This document shows, piece by piece, positions 18,705-26,813 of a stretch of DNA of 64,000 nucleotides. Origin of the DNA: Streptomyces sp. NBC_00820 (GTDB lineage Bacteria; Actinomycetota; Actinomycetes; Streptomycetales; Streptomycetaceae). The stretch covers positions 7,304,001 to 7,368,000 of the forward strand of contig NZ_CP108882.1 of NCBI RefSeq assembly GCF_036347055.1. Reading direction: 5' to 3'. Each line of letters starts with the position of its first letter. Positions within the stretch are counted from its first letter, which is position 1. Below the pieces are notes generated by a model that made no database searches, was not told where the DNA came from, and saw only the letters and a program-made list of their open reading frames with translations. The translations under genes and the position numbers were made by a program.

Positions 18705-18758
18705 GTGAACACAGTTACCCGTGGGTGCTCCCTCGATCCGTCACGGTCCGGCGGCTGA
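18705..18758 (+). CDS. Possible 17-aa leader peptide upstream of the GNAT gene
   Basis: GTG 18705 is preceded by GGAGG at 18692-18696 with 8-bp spacing, one of the best ribosome sites in the area. It opens a 17-codon frame, VNTVTRGCSLDPSRSGG, closing 53 bp before the GNAT start. It could be an attenuator-type leader or a translated uORF. There is no obvious run of one regulatory codon, so this is a cautious call. Confidence 0.35.
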   Translation: MNTVTRGCSLDPSRSGG

Positions 18759-18811
18759 CGTTCGGTGTCGCCAGGAGCGCCTGAGATCGAGGCACTCCGA
18801 AGGAGACTCCG

Positions 18812-19603
18812 ATGAACACGAAGCCTTTCAGATCTGGCCTGAGCGAGAACGCGGTAGTGATCACGCGCGTCGCGGACAGGCAATGGCACGCACTGGATGA
18901 CGACTTGGTGGTCGGCCGCGGGCATGCGGAGCACCGGCCCGACGGACGCCTGTTCGTCAGCATCGACGCCTGGCACGATGCCGCCTTCGACCGGCTCGCC
19001 GAGGCGATGCTGGCCGAGCTGCCGGCACCGCTGTACACGGTGGTCGACGAAGCCGACGCCGAGCTGACGGCCTGTTGGCAGCGGGCCGGGTTCACCGTCC
19101 GGCGCCGCGAGTGGGAGTACGTCGTACCGACCGATCCGCGGGTCACCGGGCTCGAAGCGGTGCAGCCGCCTTCCGGCGTGACGATCGTGCCGGCCGGTCA
19201 GGCGGACGAGAGTCTGCTGCGGGCGGTGGACCGCACGATCCGTGACGAGGTCGAGGCGACCGTCGGGTGGCAGTCGATGCCCGCGGAGGTGATTGCCCGC
19301 CCCGAAGGCGACACCATCGTCGACCCGTCGAAGTACGCGGTGGCCGCGGCGCCGGACCGCTACCTGGGGCTGATCCGGGTGGTGACGGTGAGGCGGCCGC
19401 GGATCGGGCTGGTCGCGGTCCGGGCCGACGAGCAGCGCCGCGGCATCGCGCGGGCGCTGCTGGCCCACGCGCTGGGGACGCTGCACCGCTCCGGGTTCGC
19501 CGTGGCCTCGGTCGAAGTCCACGAGTCCAACCAGGCGGCCTCGGCGCTGTTCGCGGGCATCGGCGCCCGGCCGATGAGCAGCAACCTGGAGCTGGTGCGA
19601 TGA
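18812..19603 (+). CDS. GNAT family N-acetyltransferase
   Basis: A 263-aa protein with a poorly conserved N-terminal half and a C-terminal GNAT domain: [20 protein letters not shown], the acetyl-CoA pyrophosphate loop [16 protein letters not shown] (Q/RxxGxG/A-type) at about residues 211-226, then [17 protein letters not shown] and [21 protein letters not shown] precedes the ATG by 7 bp. Its stop overlaps the ATG of the downstream IF-1 gene (ATGA), so the two are coupled. Substrate unknown; coupling to IF-1 hints at a translation-related role, which is inference. Confidence 0.88.
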   Translation: MNTKPFRSGLSENAVVITRVADRQWHALDDDLVVGRGHAEHRPDGRLFVSIDAWHDAAFDRLAEAMLAELPAPLYTVVDEADAELTACWQRAGFTVRRREWEYVVPTDPRVTGLEAVQPPSGVTIVPAGQADESLLRAVDRTIRDEVEATVGWQSMPAEVIARPEGDTIVDPSKYAVAAAPDRYLGLIRVVTVRRPRIGLVAVRADEQRRGIARALLAHALGTLHRSGFAVASVEVHESNQAASALFAGIGARPMSSNLELVR

Positions 19604-19824
19604 CGAAGAACAAGAACGTCATCGAGGTCGAGGGCAAGGTCGTCGAGTGCCTGCGCAGCGCCATGTTCACCGTGGAGCTCGAGAACGGCCACCAGGTGCT
19701 CGCGCACATCAGCGGGAAGATCCGCAAGCACTACATCAAGATCATGCTGGAGGACCGGGTGCTGGTGGAGCTCCCGCCGTACGACCTGACGCGCGGCCGG
19801 ATCGTGTTCCGGTACCGGAACTAG
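19600..19824 (+). CDS. infA: Translation initiation factor IF-1 (probable second copy)
   Basis: A 74-aa protein with the S1-like IF-1 fold: [60 protein letters not shown], ending IVFRYRN. IF-1 binds the 30S A-site with IF-2 and IF-3 during initiation. The housekeeping infA of Streptomyces lies in the ribosomal protein region next to rpmJ; here it follows a GNAT gene, so this is probably an accessory paralogue. It shares an ATGA overlap with the acetyltransferase gene and is followed by a terminator. Confidence 0.93.
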   Translation: MTKNKNVIEVEGKVVECLRSAMFTVELENGHQVLAHISGKIRKHYIKIMLEDRVLVELPPYDLTRGRIVFRYRN

Positions 19825-19860
19825 CGGCGGTCGGTGCCATCCGCGGCAGCTGATCCTGGG

Positions 19861-19891
19861 GCCCCGGTCACGGCGTTTTCGCGACCGGGGC
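19861..19891 (+). terminator. Hairpin terminator of the GNAT-infA operon
   Basis: Perfect 9-bp stem GCCCCGGTC / GACCGGGGC with a 13-nt loop containing TTTT, 37 bp after the infA stop. Confidence 0.75.
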
Positions 19892-19986
19892 TCTCGGGCA
19901 CTGCCGGGACCGGATCGAACCGGTTGAGTACGACGACCCGCGCACGCCCGCACACGCCCGCGCATGCCCGCCCCGACTGCCCGGCC

Positions 19987-20195
19987 GCCCGACCCGCCCG
20001 ACCCGCCCGACCCGCCCGATCCGACCCGCTCCGACCGCTCGGCGGCCGACGGTCGTGGCCGGGAAGGGCGGTGACCGCTGATGTCACCGAGGCCGAGCGC
20101 CACCGGCATCGGGCGGCTGTTCGCGACAAGGCCTGACGTCGATGGAGGCAGACGTCGATGGAGACAGGCGTCATGGAGGCAGACGTCATGGAGAC
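19987..20195. repeat. Two short tandem arrays after infA
   Basis: A 9-bp array GCCCGACCC in four copies occupies 19987-20022 (last copy one change). A second, degenerate 15- to 16-bp array (GACGTCGATGGAGGCA-like units) runs from about 20136 to 20195. No gene is recognised in 19825-20220. Confidence 0.7.
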
Positions 20196-20220
20196 GTCCC
20201 CGGGCCCGAGCGACGCCGCA

Positions 20221-20556
20221 TCACCCCCGCGAGTGCGTCGACCGTACGTGGAAGAGGCGGGGCTGCACGTCCGTGGCGATCTTGGCTGCCTCGTCCATGT
20301 GGACACGGGCCTCGGGATTGAGGAGCATCGCCCGGTACTGCTCTTCGGTCTCCCACTGCGCGTAGTTGAGCACGCGTTCGCCGTCCAGGGAGGCGTGGAA
20401 GTTGGCGCAGACGAAGCCCGGCTGATGCTTCATCGTCTCCTCGGTGGCGCGGGTGAGGAGGTCGATGAGTTCCTCCTGGCGTTCCGGGGCGACGGTGAAG
20501 ACGTTGATGAGCGTGGCCACCGGGCGCGTGCTGTCGATGTGTGCCGTAACAGTCAT
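20221..20556 (-). CDS. Antibiotic biosynthesis monooxygenase (ABM) family protein
   Basis: A 111-aa ferredoxin-like-fold protein. It shows the ABM pattern: TLINVFTVAPERQEELIDLL, then HQPGFVCANFHASLDGERVL, NYAQWETEEQYRAML, and PEARVHMDEAAK. Relatives include cofactor-free quinone-forming monooxygenases such as ActVA-Orf6, as well as haem-handling proteins. It diverges from a questin-oxidase-like gene across a 279-bp gap with a palindrome, so the two could be co-controlled. Precise activity is unknown. Confidence 0.85.
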   Translation of the reverse strand: MTVTAHIDSTRPVATLINVFTVAPERQEELIDLLTRATEETMKHQPGFVCANFHASLDGERVLNYAQWETEEQYRAMLLNPEARVHMDEAAKIATDVQPRLFHVRSTHSRG

Positions 20557-20772
20557 GGAGTCATGGCTCCCCTTACGGACTGAGCGCGTTGCCTGTGCCG
20601 GGCCGCATTCCCTCTATCGGATGCCCCAGCGCGCAGGGGGCCGTACATCCCCTGTCTCTGCGTCTTCATCGCGCGTGATTCGACGCAGCAGTCCGGGCGC
20701 CCGTACTGCTGTGCCGATCGCACCTCGCCGCCAACTTCATCTGGTCCGCGAGATGTTCCGAGACAAACGGCC

Positions 20773-20786
20773 TAGGTCGCGACCTA
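20773..20786. promoter_or_regulatory. 14-bp perfect palindrome between ABM and questin-oxidase-like genes
   Basis: TAGGTCGCGACCTA is a perfect palindrome 50 bp upstream of the questin-oxidase-like ATG, in the divergent intergenic region 20557-20835. It is a plausible operator; no regulator gene is adjacent. Confidence 0.5.
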
Positions 20787-20835
20787 CGTCTCCGGACCGT
20801 TACGCCGTCACGGCGCCCCGCCTAGTGTCCTCGCC

Positions 20836-21846
20836 ATGGATACGACAGGGACTCTCGACGAAGCGCTCCAGCGACTGCATGCCTCGGGACCCGAACGGCT
20901 CGGGCGGCTCACCAACCACGCGCCGATGGCCGTCGAGGCCCTCGCCGTACACGGGCAGGCCCGCTCCGTGCACCGCTGGCTCGACCTGTACGCACGCAAG
21001 CTCGAGGAGTTCCCGCCCGGCGTCGAGCCGATCACCTCCGCCGACTGGCGCTCCGCGCTCGGGGACCCGCGCCGCGCCGCCGACTGGATCGGCTGGTTCG
21101 GGCGCGAGCTCGCCGAACGGCCCTGGCGCGAGGTGCTCGCCCTGTGGTGGCCCCGGCTCCTGCCCGGCCTCTACGGCGGCTCGACGCACCCCGTGATCCG
21201 GGTGGGCCACGCCGTGCGTACCCTGCTGGCCGGCGACAGCACCGAACCCCGGCTGGCCGAACTCGCCCACGGCCTCGGCTACTGGGCCGCCCGCCACCAC
21301 CCCGTCGCCGGCCTCGCCGGACTGCCCGGCGCCGACAGTGCGGCCGCCGCCCTGGACGCGGTGACGCCCATCGCCGTACGGGACGGCGGGTTCCCCGACC
21401 GGCTCGGGCGTGTCACGGGCCTGCCCGTCTGGGCGGACACGGTCACGGACCCGGACGACGCGCACCGCCGCCTCTCCGAACTCGTGCGGGCGGCCACCCA
21501 CCGGTACGCCACTCACGGCCACGGCGAGGAGACGATGCTGGTCCACGCGGCCACGGCCCCCAACGCCGTCCTGCGCACGCTGCCCGCGCTCCCGCGGAGC
21601 CTGTGGGTACCGAGCCTGAGGGCCGCCTGGACGGCCTCCGCCGCGGTGACCGCGATGTACGCACCCGACGCCCCGGTCGCGTACACCCCGTCGGGCACCT
21701 TCACCCCCGAAGAGGTCTTCGAAAGGGCCCTGGCGCACGGCGACGAACACGTCATCAAGCTGACCGACACGGCCCTCGACATCGGCGACGACGCGGCCCT
21801 GGCCGCGGCTCTGCGCTCCATCGAACTGAGCGAGCCGCTGAGGTAG
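20836..21846 (+). CDS. Questin oxidase-like family protein (DUF4243)
   Basis: A 336-aa protein. The N-terminus RLTNHAPMAVEALAVHGQAR with VHRWLDLYARKLEEFPPG, then WWPRLLPGLYGGSTHPVIRV, GYWAARHHP and later THGHGEETMLVHAATAPNAV carry the conserved histidines of the questin oxidase-like family. Fungal questin oxidase is a cofactor-independent Baeyer-Villiger enzyme acting on anthraquinones; the bacterial members are not characterised well enough to name a substrate. An ABM monooxygenase is encoded divergently, which makes aromatic polyketide or quinone oxidation a fair guess. Confidence 0.8.
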   Translation: MDTTGTLDEALQRLHASGPERLGRLTNHAPMAVEALAVHGQARSVHRWLDLYARKLEEFPPGVEPITSADWRSALGDPRRAADWIGWFGRELAERPWREVLALWWPRLLPGLYGGSTHPVIRVGHAVRTLLAGDSTEPRLAELAHGLGYWAARHHPVAGLAGLPGADSAAAALDAVTPIAVRDGGFPDRLGRVTGLPVWADTVTDPDDAHRRLSELVRAATHRYATHGHGEETMLVHAATAPNAVLRTLPALPRSLWVPSLRAAWTASAAVTAMYAPDAPVAYTPSGTFTPEEVFERALAHGDEHVIKLTDTALDIGDDAALAAALRSIELSEPLR

Positions 21847-21897
21847 CCGAGACGGGCGGGGCCGCCAGCAACTCCTGTTGGAAGCCCACACCCGCGT

Positions 21898-22253
21898 TCA
21901 ACAACATGCTGAGGACCCGCCAGGCTGCGGCGTCTTGCCGCCGGGGCGCCGCGAACGCCGACCCCACGCGGCGTCGGCCAGACTCGAGCAGCACAGGACC
22001 AGCAGCAGCGCGCCCGCCACGAAGGGCGTGCTGCGGTGCGCGGGAGGTGGGGTCAGCAGGGCCCGTACCGGCTGGGAGACTGCCCCTCCTGTCACCGAGA
22101 GTGCTGCGAGGCGCGGCTTTCCGGCGGATGCCAGGGCTGCCCGCCGACCGCGCGAGCGGCGATCGTCCGGTCGCCGGCCTGTGATGGCGCCTCCTCGTCT
22201 GCCCAGCGCTCCAGGATGAAGCTGCTGAGCGACCACGGGTGGCGGGACGACAT
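21898..22253 (-). pseudogene. M56 (BlaR1/MecR1-type) metallopeptidase, C-terminal remnant
   Basis: From 22253 the minus strand reads FILERWADEEAPSQAGDRTI then AARAVG, which matches the segment after the HExxH site in actinobacterial M56 peptidases (ERWADExAAxxxGDR). After a one-base shift near 22135 the homology continues as LASAGKPRLAALSVTGGAVS, QPVRALLTPPP and the last membrane helix FVAGALLLVLCCSSLADAA. The catalytic domain and first helices are missing. A BlaI-like operator lies 55 bp upstream, so this is what remains of a blaI-M56 locus after an internal deletion. Confidence 0.6.
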
Positions 22254-22299
22254 CTACGGGTCCCCCTTCGATCGGAACCGCATCTCGCCCGCCGATCGT

Positions 22300-22323
22300 C
22301 TACAGTGAAGTAGACGGTCTACT
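22300..22323. promoter_or_regulatory. BlaI/CopY-like operator left upstream of the M56 remnant
   Basis: AGTAGAC-1-GTCTACT (22309-22323) is a perfect inverted repeat, with CTACAGT overlapping it just upstream. GTCTAC/CTACAGT-type dyads resemble BlaI-family operators (TACA-N-TGTA class). No blaI gene survives in this window. Confidence 0.5.
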
Positions 22324-22806
22324 GTTCTGCAGTCGGATGATGCCGTCCACACACTGGCCTCCACACTCACTGACCTCCATTCACTGGCCTCCACGCACTG
22401 GCCTCCACGCACTGACCCAGCCCGACAGCATGGAAGGTTCCGCCCGACTGATGGAGTTGGTCCACCGGGTCCGGCCGCCGCAGGCGGACTGGGCGACGCA
22501 CGCCTGCGGCTGGGCGTTCCCCTCGGGGCGCGGCGGTCACGGGTGTCCTCACCGTCGGACCGCTCGTTGTCGCGTTGTCCCTGTGGGCTCGGAGCGGTGC
22601 GACCCCGCTGGGGCCGGCAACCGGCTGTCGGGGTGTGCCGGTCGGGCTGGGCAGCTCCTGTCTCGGGGTGGACCGGATCACCGGTCGCGTCGCCAGTGGG
22701 TCGTCCGCCGCCGGGTGGCCGGAGTGTGTCCGCGGGTGGCGGCCCGGTGGCTGCCCAGTTCGTTCGTCGCGGGCACGGAACCCGGCCCGAGGACCGAGGG
22801 AGGACC
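22324..22806. other. Repeat-containing region upstream of the two-component system
   Basis: From 22350 to 22417 there are about five degenerate 14- to 15-bp copies of CACTGGCCTCCACG. The rest (22430-22806) has fairly even composition and several open frames but no recognised protein; it may hold decayed coding sequence. A GAGGGAGGA ribosome site ends at 22804, just before the response-regulator GTG. Confidence 0.5.
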
Positions 22807-23469
22807 GTGCGCCCCGAGATCCTGATCGTCGAGGACGACCACGCGCTGCGGGACGTGCTGCGTCGTGGTCTGTCCGACGAGGGCTTCGCCCCCGTTCCCG
22901 CCGTCGACGGGGCGACCGCCCTGCGGCTGGCCACCGCCGACATCGCGGCAGCCGTGCTGGACATCGGGCTGCCCGACGCCGACGGTCGCGACGTCTGCCA
23001 GGCCATGCGGGCGAACGGCTTCCGCGCCCCGGTCATCTTCCTCACCGCCCGGCATCAGCTCACCGACCGGCTGTCGGGGTTCTCCGCCGGAGGCGACGAC
23101 TACCTCCCCAAGCCGTTCCACCTGGCCGAGCTCGTCGCCCGGCTACGGGCGGCACTCAAGCGAAGCCCCTCGCGATCCGCCCCCACCACCGGTGATCTGA
23201 CCCTGGACGGCGTGGGTCACAGCGTGACCGTCCAGGGTGCTCCGGTCGCCCTGACCCCCACGGAATTCCGGCTGCTGGCCACACTCGTCGCCGCCGACCG
23301 CACCCTCGTGCCCCGCCGGGACCTGGTCCGTGCGGGGTGGCCCGAAGGTGCGCAGGTCAGTGACAACACCCTGGACCAGTACCTGAGCCGGCTGCGGCGC
23401 AAGCTGCGCGAGGCCGGCAGCGGCCTGGCCATCAGCACGGCGCGCGGCCTCGGACACCGCCTGTCATGA
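22807..23469 (+). CDS. OmpR/PhoB-type response regulator
   Basis: A 220-aa protein. Receiver domain at residues 1-115: acidic pair in ILIVEDDHALRD, phosphoacceptor D52 in VLDIGLPDADG, the switch threonine in VIFLTAR, and the lysine in YLPKPF. The C-terminal winged helix has LTPTEFRLLATLVAADRTLV and VSDNTLDQYLSRLRRKLREA, the OmpR/PhoB pattern. GTG 22807 follows GAGGGAGGA. Its stop overlaps the kinase ATG (ATGA at 23466-23469). It is the best candidate to bind the 11-bp-spaced direct repeats upstream of the three DUF347 genes. Confidence 0.95.
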   Translation: MRPEILIVEDDHALRDVLRRGLSDEGFAPVPAVDGATALRLATADIAAAVLDIGLPDADGRDVCQAMRANGFRAPVIFLTARHQLTDRLSGFSAGGDDYLPKPFHLAELVARLRAALKRSPSRSAPTTGDLTLDGVGHSVTVQGAPVALTPTEFRLLATLVAADRTLVPRRDLVRAGWPEGAQVSDNTLDQYLSRLRRKLREAGSGLAISTARGLGHRLS

Positions 23470-24833
23470 AGGCACTCCTGCATCGCGTCGCCCCGCGCAC
23501 GCTGAGCGGACGGCTCTCCCTGGTGGCGCTCACCACGGCCGCGCTGCTGATGACGGTCCTGACCGTGGTGTTCAACGCCGTGATGAACCGGCACCTGCAG
23601 CACCAGGCGGACGACGAACTCCACAGCAGGGCGGCCGCCGTCGCCACGACCGTCGACACCAGCGGCCCCCGGGCGCACGTCCTGGAGACCGTCAACGACC
23701 GGCTCCTCGACACGAACGTGTGGATCTACGCGGGTGGCCGGCTCCTGGAGAGACCCCCGGCCGCCGCACCCGGCAGTCCGCCGGCCCGGGCCGCCGACCG
23801 GCTGGCCGCGCAGCGGAAGCCCGGCTGCGCGACCACGCGCGGTCAGCACGCCTTCCGGCTGTGCTCGCTGGCCGTGCCGGGTGCGCACGCCGCCACCGTC
23901 GTCACCGCCCTGGACCTCGGCCCGTACCGGAACACTGCCGACACCCTCCTGCTGGGGTCGCTGGTCCTGGACGGCGTGATGCTCGCGTGCACCTACGTCC
24001 TCACCCGGCTGTCCGTGGGCCGGGCGTTGCGCCCGGTGCGAAGCATGACCGACCAGGCCACTCAGCGAAGTGCCGTGGGCTCCGACGACCGTTTCGGCGC
24101 GGAGGACCATCCGGCCGAACTCGCCCGTCTGGGCAGCTCGCTGGACGCGCTCCTGGACCGCATACGCAGTGCCCTGCGGCACGAACAGCAGTTGACCGGG
24201 GAGCTGTCCCACGAACTGCGCACCCCGCTCACCCGGATCATCATCGAACTCGACTGGTGGCGGGCCCGCCCCCGCTCCGCCGAGGAGACGCGCGCCACTC
24301 ACGAGGTGATCGCCGAGGCGGCCCGGTCCATGCGTACGATCTGCGACACCCTCCTCGACGACGCCCGCGACAACGCGCTCAACCCGGCGACCGTCCCGGG
24401 AACGACCGACGTACCACCCGCCCTGGACCGCATCGCCCAGAGCCTCGACGGGCAGTCCCCGGTCAGGACCACGGTGGAGTGCGGAGCCCCGGAGCTGGAG
24501 GCGGGAGTCGCCCCCGCTCTCTTCGAACGCATCGTCAGCCCTCTGCTCACCAACGCCGTCCGCCACGCCCGGTCCACCGTGACGCTGTCCGCACGCCGTG
24601 CGCCCGGTGCCGTGCTGATCGACATCGTCGACGACGGCTCCGGCGTACCGCGGGCGTTCATCGGCGAACTGTTCCAGCCCGGCCGGCGCGCCGAGCCGGA
24701 TGACGGACACGACGGCGCGGGCCTGGGCCTGCCGCTCGCACGGCGGCTGGCCCGCGCCGTCGGCGGCGAGGTGTCCTACGACGCCGGACACACGCCCGGT
24801 GCCAGATTCACGATCAGTCTGCCCACCGGCTGA
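23466..24833 (+). CDS. HAMP-containing sensor histidine kinase
   Basis: A 455-aa membrane kinase. A first helix at about 18-40, a roughly 110-residue extracytoplasmic sensor, a second helix near 155-180, then HAMP. The phosphorylated histidine is H249 in GELSHELRTPLTRI. The N box is reduced to PLLTNAVRHA, followed by VDDGSGVP and GAGLGLPLARRLARAVGG. The sensor contains two cysteines (GCATT and RLCSL), perhaps a disulfide. It is cotranscribed with the response regulator and its 3' end overlaps the oppositely oriented DUF347 gene by 20 bp. Confidence 0.95.
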   Translation: MKALLHRVAPRTLSGRLSLVALTTAALLMTVLTVVFNAVMNRHLQHQADDELHSRAAAVATTVDTSGPRAHVLETVNDRLLDTNVWIYAGGRLLERPPAAAPGSPPARAADRLAAQRKPGCATTRGQHAFRLCSLAVPGAHAATVVTALDLGPYRNTADTLLLGSLVLDGVMLACTYVLTRLSVGRALRPVRSMTDQATQRSAVGSDDRFGAEDHPAELARLGSSLDALLDRIRSALRHEQQLTGELSHELRTPLTRIIIELDWWRARPRSAEETRATHEVIAEAARSMRTICDTLLDDARDNALNPATVPGTTDVPPALDRIAQSLDGQSPVRTTVECGAPELEAGVAPALFERIVSPLLTNAVRHARSTVTLSARRAPGAVLIDIVDDGSGVPRAFIGELFQPGRRAEPDDGHDGAGLGLPLARRLARAVGGEVSYDAGHTPGARFTISLPTG

Positions 24834-25710
24834 GCTGTTCCCGCTCCGCCCGGACGGTCGCGCCGCGGTGTTCCCGTACCTGGGCGCAGGCCATCAGGAC
24901 GAACAGGATGACGAGGAGGACCGCGGAGGAACCCATGGTGCCCAGGTCGAGTCCACCCTTGGCGACGGGCTTGGTGAGGAAGTCGCCGGCGGTCGCGCCG
25001 AGCGGACGGGTGAGCACGAACGCGATCCAGAACAGCAGCACGTTCGGCACCGCGGGAACCCTCATCAGCGCGGCGAGCACGGCGAGAACCCCGGTCACCA
25101 GCAGTGCGCCCCCCGCGTAGCCGAGACCGGAGCTGTCGGACAGGAAGTCTCCCATCGACGTTCCGAGGGTGTTGGACACCAGGATCGCGGCCCAGAACAG
25201 GGCCTCGCCGCGGAAGCTGACGATGTCACGGATCTGGAACGTCATCCCGCTCAGCTTCCAGACCGCGAAGATCGCCAGCAGGAACGAGACCAGGATCGCG
25301 GCTCCGACGGGGTAGCCCAGGCCGAGGCCCTGCGGACCCCAGCCGAGGGACGTGGCGCCGCCCGAGAGGTACTTGGCGCCGGCGTCGCGGTTCATGAAGT
25401 CGGACATCGTGGTGCCGGCCATGCTGGTCGACAGAATCACCGTCCAGTAGATGAACGGGTTGTAGCGGCCGGAGCGAAGCTGGACCACCAAGGTCACCAC
25501 GAAGACCGCGAACAGAACGATCGTGGTGAGGAAGTAGCCGAGCTTCAGGGTCTGTGCGAACAGGTCGCCCGCCGTCTCGCCCAGAGTCGTCGCGGCGATC
25601 TTCATGATCCAGAAGATCAGGGTGACTTCGGGCAGCTTCTTCATCACCGACCTGGTCGTCTTCGACGTGCTCGCCACGTCGAGGTCGGTGAGAACCTCGG
25701 GTTTGTCCAT
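24814..25710 (-). CDS. DUF347-repeat membrane protein, copy 1 (COG4705-type)
   Basis: A 298-aa protein with about eight membrane helices arranged as four two-helix DUF347 repeats. Each repeat carries a Gly-Asp motif: TTLGETAGD, MAGTTMSD, NTLGTSMGD and RPLGATAGD. The N-terminal KLPEVTLIFWIMK and FxYWxxI-type (FIYWTVILST, LFWAAILVSN, LFWAAILVSN-like LFWIAFVLT) segments match the family. Function unknown. ATG 25710 follows AGGAG at good distance. Two paralogues lie directly upstream on the same strand, and the gene converges on a histidine kinase gene with 20-bp overlap. The shared direct repeat at 25829-25848 lies upstream. Confidence 0.88.
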   Translation of the reverse strand: MDKPEVLTDLDVASTSKTTRSVMKKLPEVTLIFWIMKIAATTLGETAGDLFAQTLKLGYFLTTIVLFAVFVVTLVVQLRSGRYNPFIYWTVILSTSMAGTTMSDFMNRDAGAKYLSGGATSLGWGPQGLGLGYPVGAAILVSFLLAIFAVWKLSGMTFQIRDIVSFRGEALFWAAILVSNTLGTSMGDFLSDSSGLGYAGGALLVTGVLAVLAALMRVPAVPNVLLFWIAFVLTRPLGATAGDFLTKPVAKGGLDLGTMGSSAVLLVILFVLMACAQVREHRGATVRAEREQLSRWAD

Positions 25711-25828
25711 CGTGACCGCTCCTGTGTGGTGGAACGACAAAGCGCCCGCCCCGAAACACGGACGAGCGCCTTGTCCAGGTGCGCCGGCCGCCGACAGCGG
25801 ACTGGATCATCGACGATGTCACGACGGA

Positions 25829-25848
25829 CCTGAACGCGTCCTGAACGC
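25829..25848. promoter_or_regulatory. 11-bp-spaced direct repeat upstream of DUF347 copy 1
   Basis: CCTGAACGC at 25829-25837 and again at 25840-25848 (11-bp period, one helical turn), 119 bp upstream of the ATG. Tandem sites one turn apart are the usual target of OmpR/PhoB regulators. The same arrangement precedes copies 2 and 3. Confidence 0.7.
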
Positions 25849-25863
25849 CTGCCGGACGCCGGA

Positions 25864-26703
25864 TCAGGCCGCCTGTGGGGCATCCGCCTTCCGCTCGGTG
25901 ACGTCCTTGCGGGTCACCACCAGGTACACCACCAGGCCGAGGATCACCGCGAGGAACAGCACACTGGTCACGACGGTGCCCAGGCCGAGGCCGCCGTCCC
26001 CGGTCGGCTGGGAGAGGTAGTCGCCGATCGACGCACCGAGCGGGCGGGTCAGGATGTAGGCGATCCAGAAACTCCACACCGCGTTCAGGCCCAGCCGGAA
26101 GTGGGCGACCGCGACCGCCCCGATAGCCAGGGCGAACAGGACCGCGGACAGCCAGTAGCCCAGAGCCATGCGCTCCGACACCAGATCGCCGGCCGCGGTG
26201 CCCAGAGCGAAGGTGGACAGGACGGCGAGCCAGTAGAAGGACTCGCGCCCGGTGGTGTCGATGTGGTGGATGGACAGAGTGCGCTCGCGCCGGTACCAGA
26301 CCGCGAACACGATCGTGAGCAGCACGGCGAACACCGCGGTGCTCGTCTCCAGCGGAACGCCCAGGTTGTCGGTGAGGTTGTCGCTGATCAGCGTGCCCAC
26401 CACGCTGATCAGCGCCACCGCGAGCCAGTAGACGCCCGCGCGGTAGGAACGCGTGCGGAACTGTGCCACCAGCACGACGGCCAGGAGGGCGCTCATGAGC
26501 ACCGACACGCCGGTCAGGCCCAGGCCGGCCTTCTCGTTCAGCAGGTCGGCGGCGGTCTCCCCGACGGTCGTGCACAGCACCTTGATGACCCAGAAGTAGA
26601 CGGTGACCTCGGGCACCTTGTTCCAGCGGGAGCGCCGACCGGAGGACGGCACCGTGGGTCCTTCCGCGGGCACGGCTGAGATATCGGATCGCTCATATGT
26701 CAT
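25864..26703 (-). CDS. DUF347-repeat membrane protein, copy 2 (COG4705-type)
   Basis: A 279-aa paralogue with the same four-repeat layout. The N-terminal repeat begins NKVPEVTVYFWVIKVLCTTV; the four Gly/Asp motifs are TTVGETAAD, SVVGTLISD, FALGTAAGD and RPLGASIGD, the last followed by a glycine-rich GDGGLGLGTV loop. About eight hydrophobic segments. The ATG at 26703 has only a weak ribosome site (GGGTC). It is 153 bp upstream of copy 1 and the direct repeat box lies 25 bp before its start, where it would overlap or abut the promoter. Confidence 0.88.
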   Translation of the reverse strand: MTYERSDISAVPAEGPTVPSSGRRSRWNKVPEVTVYFWVIKVLCTTVGETAADLLNEKAGLGLTGVSVLMSALLAVVLVAQFRTRSYRAGVYWLAVALISVVGTLISDNLTDNLGVPLETSTAVFAVLLTIVFAVWYRRERTLSIHHIDTTGRESFYWLAVLSTFALGTAAGDLVSERMALGYWLSAVLFALAIGAVAVAHFRLGLNAVWSFWIAYILTRPLGASIGDYLSQPTGDGGLGLGTVVTSVLFLAVILGLVVYLVVTRKDVTERKADAPQAA

Positions 26704-26727
26704 GAGACCCAACGGTGCCCTCGCACA

Positions 26728-26747
26728 CCTGAACGTATCCTGACCGC
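26728..26747. promoter_or_regulatory. 11-bp-spaced direct repeat upstream of DUF347 copy 2
   Basis: CCTGAACGT at 26728-26736 and CCTGACCGC at 26739-26747, the same 11-bp period and orientation as the boxes before copies 1 and 3. Confidence 0.7.
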
Positions 26748-26813
26748 CTTGGGGAACCGCGATCCCGGCCCGTCCGCCCTCGTCGGCAGGCAACAGAAGA
26801 ACGATCTCCTGTG

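Noticed and set aside
22807..24833. Response regulator/kinase pair considered as KdpE/KdpD for the kdp operon
   Set aside because: The kinase has a short periplasmic sensor plus HAMP and lacks the KdpD sensor and Usp domains; it is 15 kb away and adjacent to DUF347 genes instead.
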